Shown here: one piece after another, positions 44,340 through 57,630 of the stretch
Layout of the letters: each line of letters opens with the position of its first letter
How positions within the stretch are numbered: the first letter of the stretch is position 1
DNA from: Fasciola hepatica
Lineage: Eukaryota; Platyhelminthes; Trematoda; Plagiorchiida; Fasciolidae
DNA: 64,000 bases
Assembly: GCA_948099385.1 (NCBI GenBank)
Contig: CANUEZ040000167.1
Location: 1,880,001 to 1,944,000 of the forward strand
Direction: 5' to 3'
Position numbers and translations under genes: made by a program
The notes under the pieces: model-generated
What the model saw: only the letters and a program-made list of their open reading frames with translations
The model's database searches: none
Told to the model about the DNA's origin: nothing

Positions 44340-46260
44340 AGCCTTGGTAGGACTAAAACCAAGCACAATCTCTTACGTAAATTCATCTCATAAAATAAAA
44401 AGCGCTTCTTCCCAGTGCACTTCGACAAAGTTGGGCTTGTCCAATTCGTTATGTACAGCATCCCACTCCTATAAAAATAACTCCTCCAGTTTTCTATTAT
44501 GTGGTTCTACCACCCTCCGCTCGCCCTTTCTAATCGCAAGGGAGGTGAACTCCCACGTCTCTCCCTCACTCCTATACTTTTCCACTATCAACCCTCCTGC
44601 CACCCCTGCTAGTTCTAGCATTACTCTCCTACCATCTGAAGAACATAAGCCAGAAATCAAGGCTAGGCTTCTTCCGAAATCCGAGCCAGATTGGTTGTTT
44701 CCGCTCCGGTGGCCCCGAAGTGACTTCGTTGTTACCTGACGTATTTACCCTTTCTATGAAGAATACCGCAATCCCACTGTAGTGCAAGCCCTGTGTTGTC
44801 AAACCCCGCTGTCAAAAGTGTATCGCAGCATGACCCTGACGATTACCGTCCAATTAACCACGCACCTATGGCATGCAGAATTATGGGGTGCATTGTCAAG
44901 TATCAACTAACTGACTACCTCATGCTCAAGGGTTTACTAAACCCTGGCCAACATAGCCTTGTCTAATCTTGGTCATTTTCTTCTTGTCACACTGACTTCT
45001 TGAACGAACTAACCTCAGCTGTCGTCGATGGGACGTCTGCGATCATTCTATTTCTAGATCGGCCAAAGGCCCTCTACCGAGTACCTCACCCGCATCTATA
45101 TATCAGGTGAATTCTCTGGGTCTGGCTGGTCTGCCTTCATGTTAGTTTTCTCTTCATCTATCTCAAGGCTCCCAAATAGTACCAGCCGGTGGCCTCCCAT
45201 CTTCTGCCAGGCCCGTAACAGGTGGCGTGATTCATGTTACTATTTTTTGTCCAGTCTTGTTCCTCTTATATATCGGTGATATCTTACGTGTGGTCCGCTA
45301 TGGCGTTTCTTCCCTCTTCGCGGATAACATGAAAATCGTCTACTCTTTTTCCACTGTCTTTCTATCTTCTACGCCTAATGATGCCCAAACTGATCTTGCC
45401 TCGCTCGGTAACTGGTGTAATTTGTGGCAAGTGAAATTTTCTGCGTCCAAAGTTTTTATACTTCCCTACAAGAGTCAGTTGCTTCCAGGTGCGATTGCTA
45501 TCGACGGACAGCCCATACCTATCAAACTCGTGAGCTGTAACCTCGGACTTCGTTACTGCCTTTCTTTTAACTTTTCCGAACAGACTCAGTAACAAGCCGA
45601 TAAATTCAATTGACCCGTTGGCTTTATTCTCCAGTGCTACAAGTTGCAGCTCGGTTGGCTAAGAATCCTTGTCTCCTTTGACGGAGCCCCGCTTGAATTA
45701 ATTATATTATCTCCTCCCATCATCTCAAATGTGCCGCGTTAATCCTGGAAAGTTTTCAACGCACTTTCACTGAAACCTCGTAAGGACAGCTGCTGCCGTG
45801 GCCTATCGTAGACAATGAGCTGCTCAGTCCCTATCCCTTTGCAGATCCGTCGCCTTGGGCTGAATCTGACCTTATTGAAATTGGTCCACCTCCTTGCATA
45901 CACAATTTTCCCTTTATCGCTTCATCCCGCGACATATTACCCTCTTTGAAATCGCTCCTTTTCCCTTCCCGTTCCACTGTGCAGATCACCACTAAGGACT
46001 CGGTTCTTTTGGTTTATGGCAGAATTCGAAACACCTGCCCCTCTCTCCACTTCGCAGCACCTTGTCCTTATCCGGGAGTATGCCTCATGATCGCTTCACG
46101 GTTCCTACTGCCGTCACGATATCCATTGAATGCTTCAGTGTCGATGCTCTTTCGTAGCCCCTGATCTTATTGAAAAACCCGATAAAAATCTGGTCGGTTC
46201 ATCTCTCCTCCTGCGCCTATTCCTGTCTCGCCCATGGGTCTGCTAGGAGCTTATATTTAA
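44340..46260 (+). pseudogene. Decayed LINE ORF2: linker, RT, C-terminal domain
   Basis: The linker reads FLLCGSTTLRSP, matching FLICGSSTANTP in the 19-22 kb copy. RT shows HDPDDYRPINHAPMACRIM, LLNPGQHSLV, HTDFLNELTSAVVDGTSAII, then LFLLYIGDI and FADN where FADD is expected (near 45320). The last catalytic Asp is lost. Next come WCNLWQVKFSA, which keeps the Trp lost in two other copies, and LRYCLSFNFSEQT, ending in an FAAPCPYP piece near 46060. Many stops and slips. Confidence 0.82.
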
Positions 46261-47251
46261 CCACTCGCTGTAACTGTATCTACTCTCTTCTGCACTTGCT
46301 CCGTGGCTTTTGCCCATGTAATGATTCAGCTTGTTACTTTTCATTCTTCCACAAAGAGCACCCACCGTATCCCACATTAGGTGCTTTTTCTTCACTGCGC
46401 TTTCCCCCTCTGGGGGTCCAGTGAGCAACGTGTCCATCCACCCGCCATGTCTTATCTAAGCGTAACCCTTATTGGTTTCAAGCTGCGTATGATTGTAGCC
46501 GGTCACGAATCACCTACTTAGGACCTTCAACTGCCCCTCCGCATAACAGTGTACGATTTTACTTCATTCTCTGCCTTGCTTTTCGAGGCTGCACGTCACC
46601 GTCGTCATCTGCCTACGTCTTCGTAGCCAGCTTTCCTTTAATTTCGCATTTACGTTTGTGAGGTAGCCTCAGTCCAAGCGCTCACTAGTTAGCGCCATGC
46701 AAGCTTTCGATTAAAGTGTGCTCATGGCGCAACATTAGTCATACTTGGTTCCATCCCCGTTTTGCATCCCCCCTGGTTTAAGCCACGTTACTCTCCTGCA
46801 CTGCAAGCAGCGTTTCCATTAGACCTGATGCGATCCCCTTAACACCCTATACGTCTTCCTTAACTCGTCTGCCTCCTTCCTTAGAAACAGCCGCCACCTC
46901 TAATAATCTCCATTCACCCCCTCAGCCGCATTTCGCTCAAACCCTGTCTTTATTATCTGTTGATTGCTGATCCTCAGCTGGGACCTTCCTAGACCAAGTT
47001 TCCCTCCCCATCTTCGCCTAAGGTTTCCCGTCTACACGTACACAGTTCTACGGTGTTCAGTTTCTCAGGCTACTACGTCAGTCGATTCCCGGTCTATAGT
47101 GTTTGAGTACTAACCCGTTACTTGTTCGTCAAACACTCATTGCCTTCTCTGGCTTTGGTCTTTTTCGAAAAGTGTCGTCGGCCGCGTTATCCACAAAGAG
47201 TAAAAAACAAAAACGCTCACTCCTGCTCTCCAACAAAGCAGGGCTCGGTCA

Positions 47252-47330
47252 GATCCACCACCTTCGCCGGCGCACATCGAGAGTGCATACCTTCTGCAAC
47301 GATGTGGGGGCGCGATTAGGCCAGTGGACC
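47252..47330 (+). ncRNA. 79-nt nested stem-loop block (copy 4, most diverged)
   Basis: Same length as the others. The middle stem keeps CACATCG/CGATGTG; the inner stem is reduced to TGCA/TGCA; the outer stem (GATCCACC with AGTGGACC) has two mismatches. It sits about 1 kb after the ORF2 remnant. Confidence 0.55.
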
Positions 47331-49360
47331 ACACCTCCTGTGTTCACCTCGAAGTGATTTTCAAGTTTGGTGTCCAGCGCACGATCAGTCCTGTCCGTCA
47401 GCACTGTTTGCGGATACAAAACATACTGGTTTCATGCTAGCTTGGTTGCTGCAATCTTGTCATTCTTACTTTCATCTACTATCTATATAGGTTTCTCCCC
47501 GAGAATGCCGTTAGTGCCAACATTATCTGTTCGCCCGGTAAATGTTTTCCTCTCCGCTTATGAAATCTTTTGCACACATCTCTTACTTCCGGCCACCACC
47601 GTCTTTTATTGGCACGTACCGACTGTCCATACAATCAGTCCATCCTTTTTGCCACATTCCCTTGTCCCTGCATTCCACAAAGTTTGCGCCTGACTAATCA
47701 CCCATACCATCAGTAATCATCTCCTTTTCTCATGACACAAGCTGCATCTATTCCCGATAAGTTCACTCGTTCGCACAATTATCATTGATGTCACATTTTT
47801 AATTATGACGACCGGTTGAAGTTCGCCGCTGAAGCACTTCTTCGCTGTTTTCCAGCAGTAAGCGACGTAATTGTTTATTATCCGCGATCCTTACCAGTCC
47901 ACTGTTCATCTACCGTGCTGTTCTATCGCTTCGTTCTGATCCTGCGGAGCACCATATCATCACCATAAATGCATACTTGGGACGTGTACGTTTTACGTTT
48001 TCACCTCCGTGTTGCCTACGCATGCCACCTATACAACTATTCATCGACAGGCGTACACACACCTTCCACATTCTTCGCTACCAATTTTGTATTCTAGTCG
48101 ACTCTGCGACTGCTATAGTTGTGAACCGCGATTGTTTTGTTTCAGTTTGTTTCTTTCATTCTAAAATATCATTACCTACCTTCCAGGAGGTGATGGGTTA
48201 TCTGATCACTTACCAGTTTTCCTCGGGCGAACTACTTCGTCACCAAATTACCAAGCCATCCTCATTTCCATGTGTGTCAATAGTTTGCCTGTTTACCTCG
48301 ATCTGCGTAAAACCACCAACCTTTATCAATTTCTTCTTCGATTGATATGTTTAGTTCTGTAACTCACGCTCTGACCACGGGCTTTATATAAGATTCGTTG
48401 GTAATGCATCCTATCTGTGTGATGCTATTGTAGGTCCCACCTATAATAAGTCTCTCTAGGGCATCAATTATCCTCCCACTCACTCCGCAACCACCTAAGT
48501 GCGCCGTTGACTCTGTAATCGCTGTTGCTCTGCATCCCAGATTGGTCTATCATCCACTTCGCCATTTCTGTGTCGGCTTATCATAGTTCATCAGTTATAT
48601 TGTCACCTTTGATCTCCAGTTTTCCCACGGCGACTCCTCTCTTCGGCACAACAATTGTCTTTCCTAACCCCTAGAGATAATATTCCTGTGATATATTTGT
48701 GGTTCTATCCAATCATTTGCACGGAAATCACTGCTGCCCTGCCGACTGGCCCATTTTGCCCTCAGTCCACTCGAGGATCTTCTCTTCGTCTCGCACTCTA
48801 GATCAGTCTCATGCTGCCTTACTACTGGTTGTTGTCACATAATCACCCTACCGAAACTTCACTTCAATAAAAAGCTCATTAGCAGATGTCCATTTACCGC
48901 CCATGTGCTCCGGATACTCTGCTATCACCTTTACGTCGCTACTGGCCTCCTTATTCGCACTGGCTACATTTGCACAATTGGATCATCACAATAATCCTAA
49001 ATAGGTGTACGTTGCTTATACCCATCGCGTCATAAGGGCAACTCAGTTACAAATATATTGCCTATTTTTCACCATTTTCGTTTACCCCGTTCCGCCACTC
49101 CTTCCTGCTGTATATGTCGGCCATCCTCTATGTGATCATCGCCGTCGGCTCAGTGACACCTGAAATCCTACGCGTATTTAACATCTTAACGGTACGGTAT
49201 CTTACCATCCCATTCTAATCTGTTTCTGGTATTCATTCTCCTTTCATTTCTGAGCTCCCTGATCGTACTCCTAGTTCCGTTTTAATCCTTTATCGACTCT
49301 TCCCATCTCCCCTTTCTGCTTAAATTTCTTCTCTACAAAGGGCGATATAAACCAAACATC

Positions 49361-51559
49361 TTTTAGTTATTTGGTATTTCCCTACTACCATGGTAACCTT
49401 CCCTGCCTTCTGTGCATACTTCTAGCTTCTAAGGGTGATTTATTACGCCATCATCTGCCCTGAACGTTTGATCACGAGGTGCAAATTTGCCGGGCTTCGT
49501 CACATTAACTATCATTCTCAACCAGCTAAAACGTATCCACATAATTCAATTGAGACCTGCCAACACCCTGTTGATGCATTGGTCCATTGATATCTGTAGC
49601 TCCGGATCATGCACCAAAACGTCTCGGGATATTCCGAAAAAGGGCTTATTATTGTCAATGTTACATTGACGAGGTGTATAGGGTCAACGAAAAGATTGTC
49701 CAGTACTGCTCTATAATCCAGATGGGGTTGTAACTGCAATTTGTGGCCAGGCACTAGAAATGATAAGTTCTACTTAAGATAAATCAAAGGACATAAAAAT
49801 AAAAGAGGTGCCGCTGATGGCATTTAGTCTTGGGGACTTCAGTTTGTCTAGTAGGTTGCGTGGTGTCGAGTAGTTTATATTCACGGTGTGACGTAAAACC
49901 TGTTACAAGATTGGTGAATTTGTATTCAGAACTGGAGGGTTCACTCTGTAACCTTTGTGGTGGTATGGATTGCAGCGGGAAGAAGAAGGGCTGTTGATGC
50001 TGATACATCCAGCTGTGCTAAACTGAGATTTTGTTGGGATCTTTACGATGAGAAGGATGGATATGTTGAAAAGGCTCAAAGAGTCAACGAAAAGGTTGTC
50101 CAGTAAGAAGCTGGCCTCAGCTACATCAGCGATTCGGCAAGCCGAAGCTTGGTTAGGGGATGTAGAAAGAAGGGGAAGTGGTGAGGTTCTGCCAAGAGCA
50201 CGAGATAGAACTTGGTGAGTTGGATCGTGGGAGCCCCGGGAATAAGGGAGAAGATGGGGGCCCAGTGGAGATAAGGCATGCGTCGTGTATTTTTGGGGTT
50301 GGTTGGCGAAGGTAAATATGAAAGTTGGGTGCTTTTGTAGCCTTAACGAACGTTCACTGTTAGCTGCTTTTTAGCGCTGTAGCTCTGCGTAGCAGAAGGT
50401 CTATGGGTGTACGGGGACCTGGAGGCTTGTCGGAAGGAGAGGCTCTGTAGGGCTTTCCCGATATAGTTGGGACGGTGGGGGGCGATTGGTGAACCCAGGT
50501 CTATTTCGATTAGCTGAAACTGAAAAATTGGGGAACGATCAGTCGACTTCACGGTTTTCAAATTTTCTTGGTGGTGTTCTGAAGACATACTGGTTGCATT
50601 GTCACGTGCAGCTGAACTTTGCCTCAGGAGCCAAACACTTGCCCCTTCAGCGGCTTTTTAGCGGCGCCATTGTCGACACCCTTTAATCACGGATTTAAGG
50701 CAATCGTGTGCCGGCTTGGAATTGAGCTCCCTGATAACTAGTTGCTTCACCGACAAGATGCAAACTCTCTCACTTTCACAGTTGTGTGAATAATTTCACC
50801 GTCAATCGAACGTCCCTAGGCCCAGTCTGCTATTGAGATTTGGAGCACAACAACTCTTGGTGCACAATTTCGCCCGGTCCCAAACGACCCGAACCCGTAT
50901 CATAGTGTGGGCAGAATGAACTTGAGGGCCCGTCTCGTAACAATCCTCTAATACTTCCGTGATTCGTGTGTATGGGGGTGAAAAGGGAGGACTTTCCATC
51001 ACGGAACTGCCGTTTTCCTTTATATCTTCCCCTCATGTCGGCTGAGCCTTTACTGAAGCCCTTTCGTCCGCTGGCCAAATCCATCCCAGTCCAACGGAAA
51101 AGCATAAGGACTCTTCCGCTAGCTTCCTATCAGACAGACAGTTGTTCCCCACTGATGTCTCAATCCGAGCCTAAGGGGCGACAGGCCTCACACCGATAAC
51201 TACTGCACCAGCAACCAAGATCCACAGTCTTCGACCGACGTGGCCAGCCGGTTTAGGCTGTTCACTTCCGCCGTGTCAACATATCCCTCGCACCAGAAGA
51301 GGACCATACTCACAATATGATGCTCGTTACATATTGCTGTCATCCGGTGATATAACTTACTTGGACGGAACAACGCTCAGCCAGTTTTGACTGATTAGCA
51401 ACCAAGCAGTGGAACCTATCTCAATAAAGGGCGCACCTTAAACGCCTAGTGCCCCGGAGACCCGACAAAATAACATATTTATCACTTTAGGAATGGCCAG
51501 GCCTAGTCCAGGCGAACACCTTTACTATCTTCTCTGTTTCAGTATTTTTCCACCCGTCA
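49361..51559. other. No gene recognised; one 26-bp direct repeat
   Basis: The motif AGRGTCAACGAAAARGTTGTCCAGTA-like is present at 49680-49705 and 50080-50105 in the same orientation. A minus-strand frame near 49690 (LDNLFVDPIHLVNVT) faintly resembles the end of a LINE endonuclease but is not secure. Confidence 0.35.
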
Positions 51560-52096
51560 ACGGCATCCGTTTTCGCAATTTATTCTTTATATCGTGTGGC
51601 TCCGTCCTTCCACCAGTCGTGGATCCACATCACTAGAAGGTACTTATTATTCTTGGCAATTTTCTCACCTTTTTCACAGTGTTGTGAATTTCTTCCTATT
51701 CACAAATGTTCTCTTGATCACCATTTTGCAGTTTCTCCCTGTTTACTTCCCCAAGTATTTTGAAAAGCGTCTTTAGTCACTTCTGCATCAACCCTGAGTA
51801 TGCTGTATCTTCTGCGTTGTGTGACCACGTTAGTCCTAATGATTTCACGCCCTGCCTGCTCTCCACCACTGCCGATGATGAAACCTAAACCGACTCGCAT
51901 TTGTCATGTAAACTGTTATTACCCTCCTTTAGATTCTGTCCCGTTTGTTTCTCTTTTCTGCTAAAGTAGCCTACCCCCCCCCCTCAAAATTTGTAATTTT
52001 CAGTCTCTCTGGGCCAAAAAGTACGCGTTGATCTTGCTCCCATTCGTGCTTCTCTGTCGAGGTCGAGAAATATACCGTTATTATTATTGTTATCAG
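51560..52096 (+). mobile_element. Type II LINE 3' end
   Basis: A box near 51895-51920 resembles the GTTTGCCGCGCAAACC region of other type II ends. The terminus CTGTCGAGGTCGAGAAATATACC runs into ATT-like units at 52078. A C10 run occurs near 51971. The 5' limit is uncertain. Confidence 0.55.
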
Positions 52097-53860
52097 CATC
52101 AAAGGCTAGCTTACAAATGGGATCCGATTTGCAATATGATAGTCCACTGAGAAACACGGTGATGACCGTCATCACAACAGTTCAACTGTGCATACACATC
52201 ACAGGTAGAGGGTGGACAACGGAAACAATAACTCGATGGTGCCACACATTTTGCCTCACTTGTGGTCGTCGAATTCGGCCGCTGGACGTTTTCGATGACG
52301 CCATCAACCCCAGGGATACTTGCACGTTTTACTGTTGGAGGTATTCGCCGGGCTACACTTCGAATGCCGGGCGTCAAAAGGCTGAGGATTGTGAAATGTT
52401 CCAGGGCATGTAATGAGGTTGGACCATTTTGTATTGGCCAAGATGTCTGTGAAGCATCTGTCACTTCCATAGACGGTGTAGTCTATGTTTCCATTGTGAG
52501 ATCTTGTTCGTGAGTAGACGGCTAGCGTTTTCAGAAAAGCACGCAGGTTCAGGGAGGCGTACTTCCAGAGATTCCACGGGAGCAGGGTGAAAACTGTTCA
52601 TAGGACATACCTGATAAGCTGCCCAACCCTGGTTTCATTCCGCTTCCAATCTCACACTCGTCTGGGACGGAAAATGTCTGTAAGACTCTCAAGATTTGAG
52701 ACACCGCCTTAGTTCTATTCCATTCTCGTACATCCCATGCGGGGTCTTAGCAATATAGTATACTGCCGTAGTCAGCACTTAGTTGGCAAATTCCTGTGTT
52801 AGGAGGTACTATTGGGGCGGTTTGATGTTCATGCAGCCGTATATGGAGCAGCGCCTCCCGCTCACTACCAAGAGAGGACGGTCTAGTTCGTAGTAGAACC
52901 ACTAGGTGAACTGTAAGAGGGAGATGTCACAGCTCGTCATTAGATGTTGGGTCTATCGTGGACCTATTCTTCAGTGACGCGTAGAGTTTTGGGTCCGACA
53001 AGAAGTAACAAATAGTAGAGATTCTAAACGGAGAGTTTCGCACAGTGAAGACGCTTTTATAAAACGACTAAAGTACGATCGGAAAAAGACGTTATTGGGT
53101 GAAGCCATATTATCAGGGGAAGATGAACATTTAAGGCAACGGTTCCTCTCTGTCCAATTCATGAGAACAAAAATGTGACCTCGCAGGCTGCGAGCCCTTC
53201 AGTTACTCTTATCCACCGAGCAGACATTTTTCACCTTCTAAGTAACGAACTGTGAAGGCTTTCAGCCCAGCCCGTCGGGCTGCTCTATTTTCCCCGCTGT
53301 TTGATGCGTAAGCTGAGATGTTTCACATGTGCGATGCGTAACCGAAAACGAAATGTTGCCTTTTGCGATTACTTCCTCTTTCTGGTTTCATGGTGAACAT
53401 TTGTCCGACGTCTTTACAATCCCTGTGGTCGTTAGTCATCATATTATTGTAATATTATTTTGTCAACTAGTTCTTCGTAATAACTAACTTGTCTTCTACC
53501 TTTATCCTGCTTGCCTTATATTTTGAATTTTTAAATTCTGGTACCGTTGGGCCTGAAAATGACTGAGAATCTAGGATAATCGCGTTAGATAAACAGTGAG
53601 TTGTTCAAGAAAAATAATTTCAACCCAAAGTTTGGACAACATAGTTTTTCGGGGACTCATTACTCAAATCACAATATGCTCTGGTGATCTAACTAATGGT
53701 TAAGTACAAAGAAACGTATTGTGGAGTCGAACAACCGTTTATTGGAGATAAAGGGAGTGCAGCCGATCATCTCCTGACCGCATAGTGGGACATTATATAT
53801 CTATTAATTACTGGTGTGGGGCTACCAGGAGGACAGTGGGGAATTAGATAACCTACATAT
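52097..53860. other. No supported feature
   Basis: A 119-codon minus-strand frame (52470-52111) and an overlapping 83-codon plus frame have no recognisable motif. Nothing else seen. Confidence 0.35.
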
Positions 53861-54245
53861 TTTAACGCACATGTGTGGAAATCCTCCCTAGCCGCTGTCA
53901 TATACTTGTATTTCTGAGACTATGCTCTTTATTTTATTGACTCTGGAACAAGTACAGCATGCCTCAATCACTACACTTCAACATTTGTTTATATTTTGGC
54001 ACCCGTGAAGTGGCATAATTTTGATTCAAACTTGGACTGCCGTGACAGTGGTACCTGACATTGGCATTTGTTGAACTTTGGTCCTCGCTGTTAGACGTTT
54101 TGGCCGTACAGTTGAGGTTTGTACATATTTATATGCGTATAACTTGTTAATCCAGTACCTTGAAAACTACGAATCAATCTTGTTCTGGTTTTGGGATTCG
54201 TTTTGAATTGGCTACGCGTTGCTCACAGTCGGAATGACCGTTACA
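53861..54245 (+). repeat. Diverged solo LTR of the same BEL/Pao family
   Basis: About 385 bp, alignable end to end with the 379-bp LTR: TGTGGAAATCC near the start, TTTTGGCAC in the middle, TTGAGGTTTGTA, then GGGATTCGTTTTGAATTGGCTACGCGTTGCTCA and GTTACA at the end. The first bases are TT rather than TG. No matching 5-bp flanks (CATAT versus AGTAC) and no gag or pol next to it. Much older than the intact element. Confidence 0.75.
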
Positions 54246-55499
54246 AGTACTGACGAAAAACGTAGGAGATATCTGGGAAATTACATCCTCCGGCAGCCAG
54301 TAAATGTACCGGCTACAAAATATCGGTTAAACGGATTTCATTTCTTTTTATCATGACACTGTTATGGTATCTGCGGTATTACGCTATCCGTCGCCGTGAT
54401 TACTGGTTGCACTGTGGACATATCTCGTCCCCAACTTTTTCCGTCTGTGCTCAAGACGTATAACGAAATTGCACTCTCGGCTCAAGCTCTTAAGTATTTT
54501 AAAGTTATTCGGTCGATTATTCTATTACATGTTCACAGATCCCCCGTAATGATGCAAACACGTGGTTCTAGCGGCACTACCCTAAGGAGCATATGGGAGC
54601 CGAGGGTAGTTGAAATCAACCAACAGAGAGATTATTTAACTGGCAGAGTACGGCATCAAGAACTCCATGGAATACATTACGCAGTCATTCACTGGCTCAT
54701 ATTGCCTGCTACGTTGCTCTTCCAAACCTTTACTCTGAAACAACGTACTAATGTCAGTACCACCCAGTGAATGCATCAAAAAATATGAAGGGAGATTTTG
54801 AAAAACTAAAAGTAATGTTCGCGTTTTGGCTGAAATAATACTCAGAGGTCCCACATTCGGTTGCACAAATTTGACGTTAGCTCGGACCTGGGTATATCTT
54901 TCTTCACATTATTGGGATAAGAATGAGTTGCGTGTGTACTAACAACAAACTTGTTTTGCAAGCTTGCAGGGGGAGCATATATATCTTTACCTATGAATAT
55001 CGCATGATCCCATGGCCTCATGATCTCATGATTATCTCAATAGGGGGGGGGGTGAAAGAGAGGTATATCGTTACCTTGCTGAAACCCTACTGTACCAATT
55101 TTCAGCGACCAACCACCAGGAAACGGCATCAATCTCAGTGACAAGTGGTTTAGGGTCGACAATTCTACACTTATTCCCAGAGCATCTTAGCAAGGTGTGC
55201 GACCGTAACTCGAAACACTACAAGCAGCTCTCATATTAAATGCCCAATACGGACGCAGGACAGCCCAAGGAGGTTGAACAAAATCATACACCGGCAATCT
55301 TGTTGACGCAACTAGGCCCAATCTGGGGCAAACTCTTTCACCGTTCTATCCATTGTAATCTTTCCTTCCTCCTTTGCATTCTATTCTGTTTGATGAATAA
55401 TCCTTCACGCAGAGGGACTCCACCCCTTTTTACCAGTAGCTGATTCACGTCATTGGAGGATGCTTGTAACTCATTCTTATAACTATCCAGCCTTTTCAA
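54246..55499. other. No supported feature
   Basis: Contains an open 124-codon frame (54396-54770) without recognisable motifs and a G9 run near 55045. It does not resemble BEL/Pao internal sequence. Confidence 0.35.
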
Positions 55500-55915
55500 G
55501 GGAGTGTCTTTTCTGTTCATATTTGCCAATTTACCCGTTGGGCATTTTTCCTATCTGCCAGCTTCATAAAAACCTGTCCATTTACTGTACCCGAGCAAGC
55601 CCCCTTTAGTCTTGGTTGACATATCCTCAGTATTCCAGATCGAGGCCGCTTTCAGGAACTTCATTTATCGCGAACTCAGTACCACTGCTGAGCCCGATTT
55701 CGGGGCTCACTAGTGCTTGCCGCGTAAACCGTTGTCATTTGACCTCATTCAAACTCCGCTCAGCCTTGTTTTACCTTTTCAGAAATTTCGGACCCCAATT
55801 TTAGATCGTGTGGATATACTTATCCTTTCCGGGTAACCTTGTACATTATGACCATAATTTTACGCGTGTATCTCGACCGCTTTCTGTTAATACATCGCTA
55901 CTATAATCAGGTAAA
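55500..55915 (+). mobile_element. Type II LINE 3' end, decayed
   Basis: CTTGCCGCGTAAACCGTTGTCATTTG near 55718 and CTTGTACATTATGACCATAATTTTACGCGTGTATCTCGACC near 55838 align with the type II terminus at 15.74-15.92 kb. The tail is too eroded to delimit. Confidence 0.5.
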
Positions 55916-56799
55916 AATTGGTTTCGCACATGATGTTATCAGCGGCATATTAACCGATAAATGTGCACCCCTATTTCAGAAATCGGTGCCTGATACATGT
56001 CAGCATGTGCAGTTACGAAAATTATAACTTACCACGATTCACATCTGTCATGTTGTAACTAACAATGTAAGTACCCTTTGGGAATTGCCGGCTGTGGCAG
56101 ATTTAGCTCACTTGATAATAATAAAGTGCTTCATTTTGCCATAGGATTTTCTCTCTGACATCATTGATATTTCTCTCGTCGTACAAAGAGGATCAAAATA
56201 AGTTACAAGACTTTTGGAAAAACGGGTTTGGACTGTACCAACGTTAAAAAATTCTCTAGACCATCGGTGGAAATTTTCGAGGCATAAAAGGTGAGAAGCA
56301 GCGCAATGAAGGTTTTGCTGTTCCGGTGAATGGCTGCGCTCAAAGTAGATCTGCCATTTTATCGATATTAACACCTCCTCAGCTTATCGCTTACTAATGA
56401 TGCTGGTTTCAGACAGCGGCTATAACATGTCTAGCGCGGTAGAAAGCATTCTGAGTCACTTCGTATTGGAGCAATAGGCGGCCGACCACTTTCTTTCGTT
56501 GTAACTTGCAGCAGGTGTTCACACACGTAGCAAGTTAGATGATTTCAGTGCTTTTACTATTAAAACCCTTTTATTTCAGGTAAAATGGAGCCTCAGGAGA
56601 AAGGCCAAAGTCCGCTCTCAGTCACCTTGGATACTTTCAGCGGCCCCATTCTCTGCGACAGTGAGATAATCAACAAGTGAACTTCTTATGGAGATCCAGA
56701 GGGAGCAAAACCTTGCTTTTTGCGAGGCTCTGAAAGCATTTGAATGTGAGCCCAGACCAATCTCTTATTGCAAAGTGAGAACATGGCTTAATGTCTTAG
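55916..56799. other. No supported feature
   Basis: A short open stretch from an ATG at 56585 (MEPQEKGQSPLSV) has a retroelement gag-like flavour but ends quickly. Nothing else seen. Confidence 0.3.
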
Positions 56800-57630
56800 A
56801 TCCGAGAGGCTGACGGAGGAAGGTATGCGATTGGATAGTACAAATTTGAAAATGTGCACGGGTTCTTTGGTTTCCCTTCTCCCTCTGACAACAGATGCAT
56901 CTTTCTTTGTGAACGAGTTTTTGAACAAACCTCTATCTGCTATCCGTATGAACTGAACTGGAAAAGCTTTTGCAATTGCGGTATCCGATTGCAAATATGG
57001 CCTCCTAACACTGACACACAATATAAGATTGATCCATTTTTAAGTTATTTTACCCGCTGTGAGTTCACCGTACTTACCTGTGTCCACCTTTTCTACTAGT
57101 TCATATGGTTCCACAGCTTTCTGTGGTTACCTTTATGGAGGACGGCAGCGGAAATGTATCCATCATCTCTTATTCGTAGTGAGCAACTATTCACAGAAGT
57201 GTGTAATTACTATGCGCCCCTGGCAACAAATTATACAGAATGACGCGAAGTCAAGAGCTTGTGTCTGCAAAATTGTGTCTAGTTCGGGTTATAACCCGAA
57301 TGGATTAGCTTCGTCCCAACAAACTGAGCTCCCTCTGGCTACATTCTATTGGCATGGGTCGAACAACTTCGACCTCCGGATGAAAAGCCTACCTCCGATT
57401 ACGATACCGGAAGTGCGACTATCACAGAGCAATAAATGCAGTCGGATACCGTAACCGCAAAAGCTTTTCCAGTTCAGTTCATATGGATGGTGGGTAGAGG
57501 TTTGTTCAAAAACTCGTTCACAAAGAAAGATGCACCTGTTGTCAGAGGGAGAAGGGAAACCAAAAAACCCGTGCACATTTTCAAATTTGTATTATCCATT
57601 CGCATACCTTCCTCCGTCCACTTGTCGGAT
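56800..57630. repeat. 194-bp inverted repeat with a 443-bp spacer
   Basis: Arms 56800-56993 and 57437-57630 are reverse complements of equal length, with about 17 differences and no indel (about 91% by eye). Both encode the same short peptide (HGFFGFPSPSDNRC) outward from the shared sequence; this follows from the repeat and does not show a gene. The spacer has no recognisable content. Confidence 0.85.

Larger units (their letters stand above)
43940..49360 (+). mobile_element. Type I LINE, decayed, head to head with the previous copy
   Basis: ORF2 linker and RT remnants span about 44340-46260; a long 3'UTR holds the 79-nt block at 47252-47330. A probable 3' end, GGGCGATATAAACC near 49341-49354, lies about 2.0 kb past the block, as in the other long copies. 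The 5' boundary is somewhere between 43930 and 44340. No genes found in 46260-49360. Confidence 0.6.

Noticed and set aside
52111..52513. Overlapping 119-codon minus and 83-codon plus frames
   Set aside because: No recognisable domain on either strand; the overlap suggests chance.
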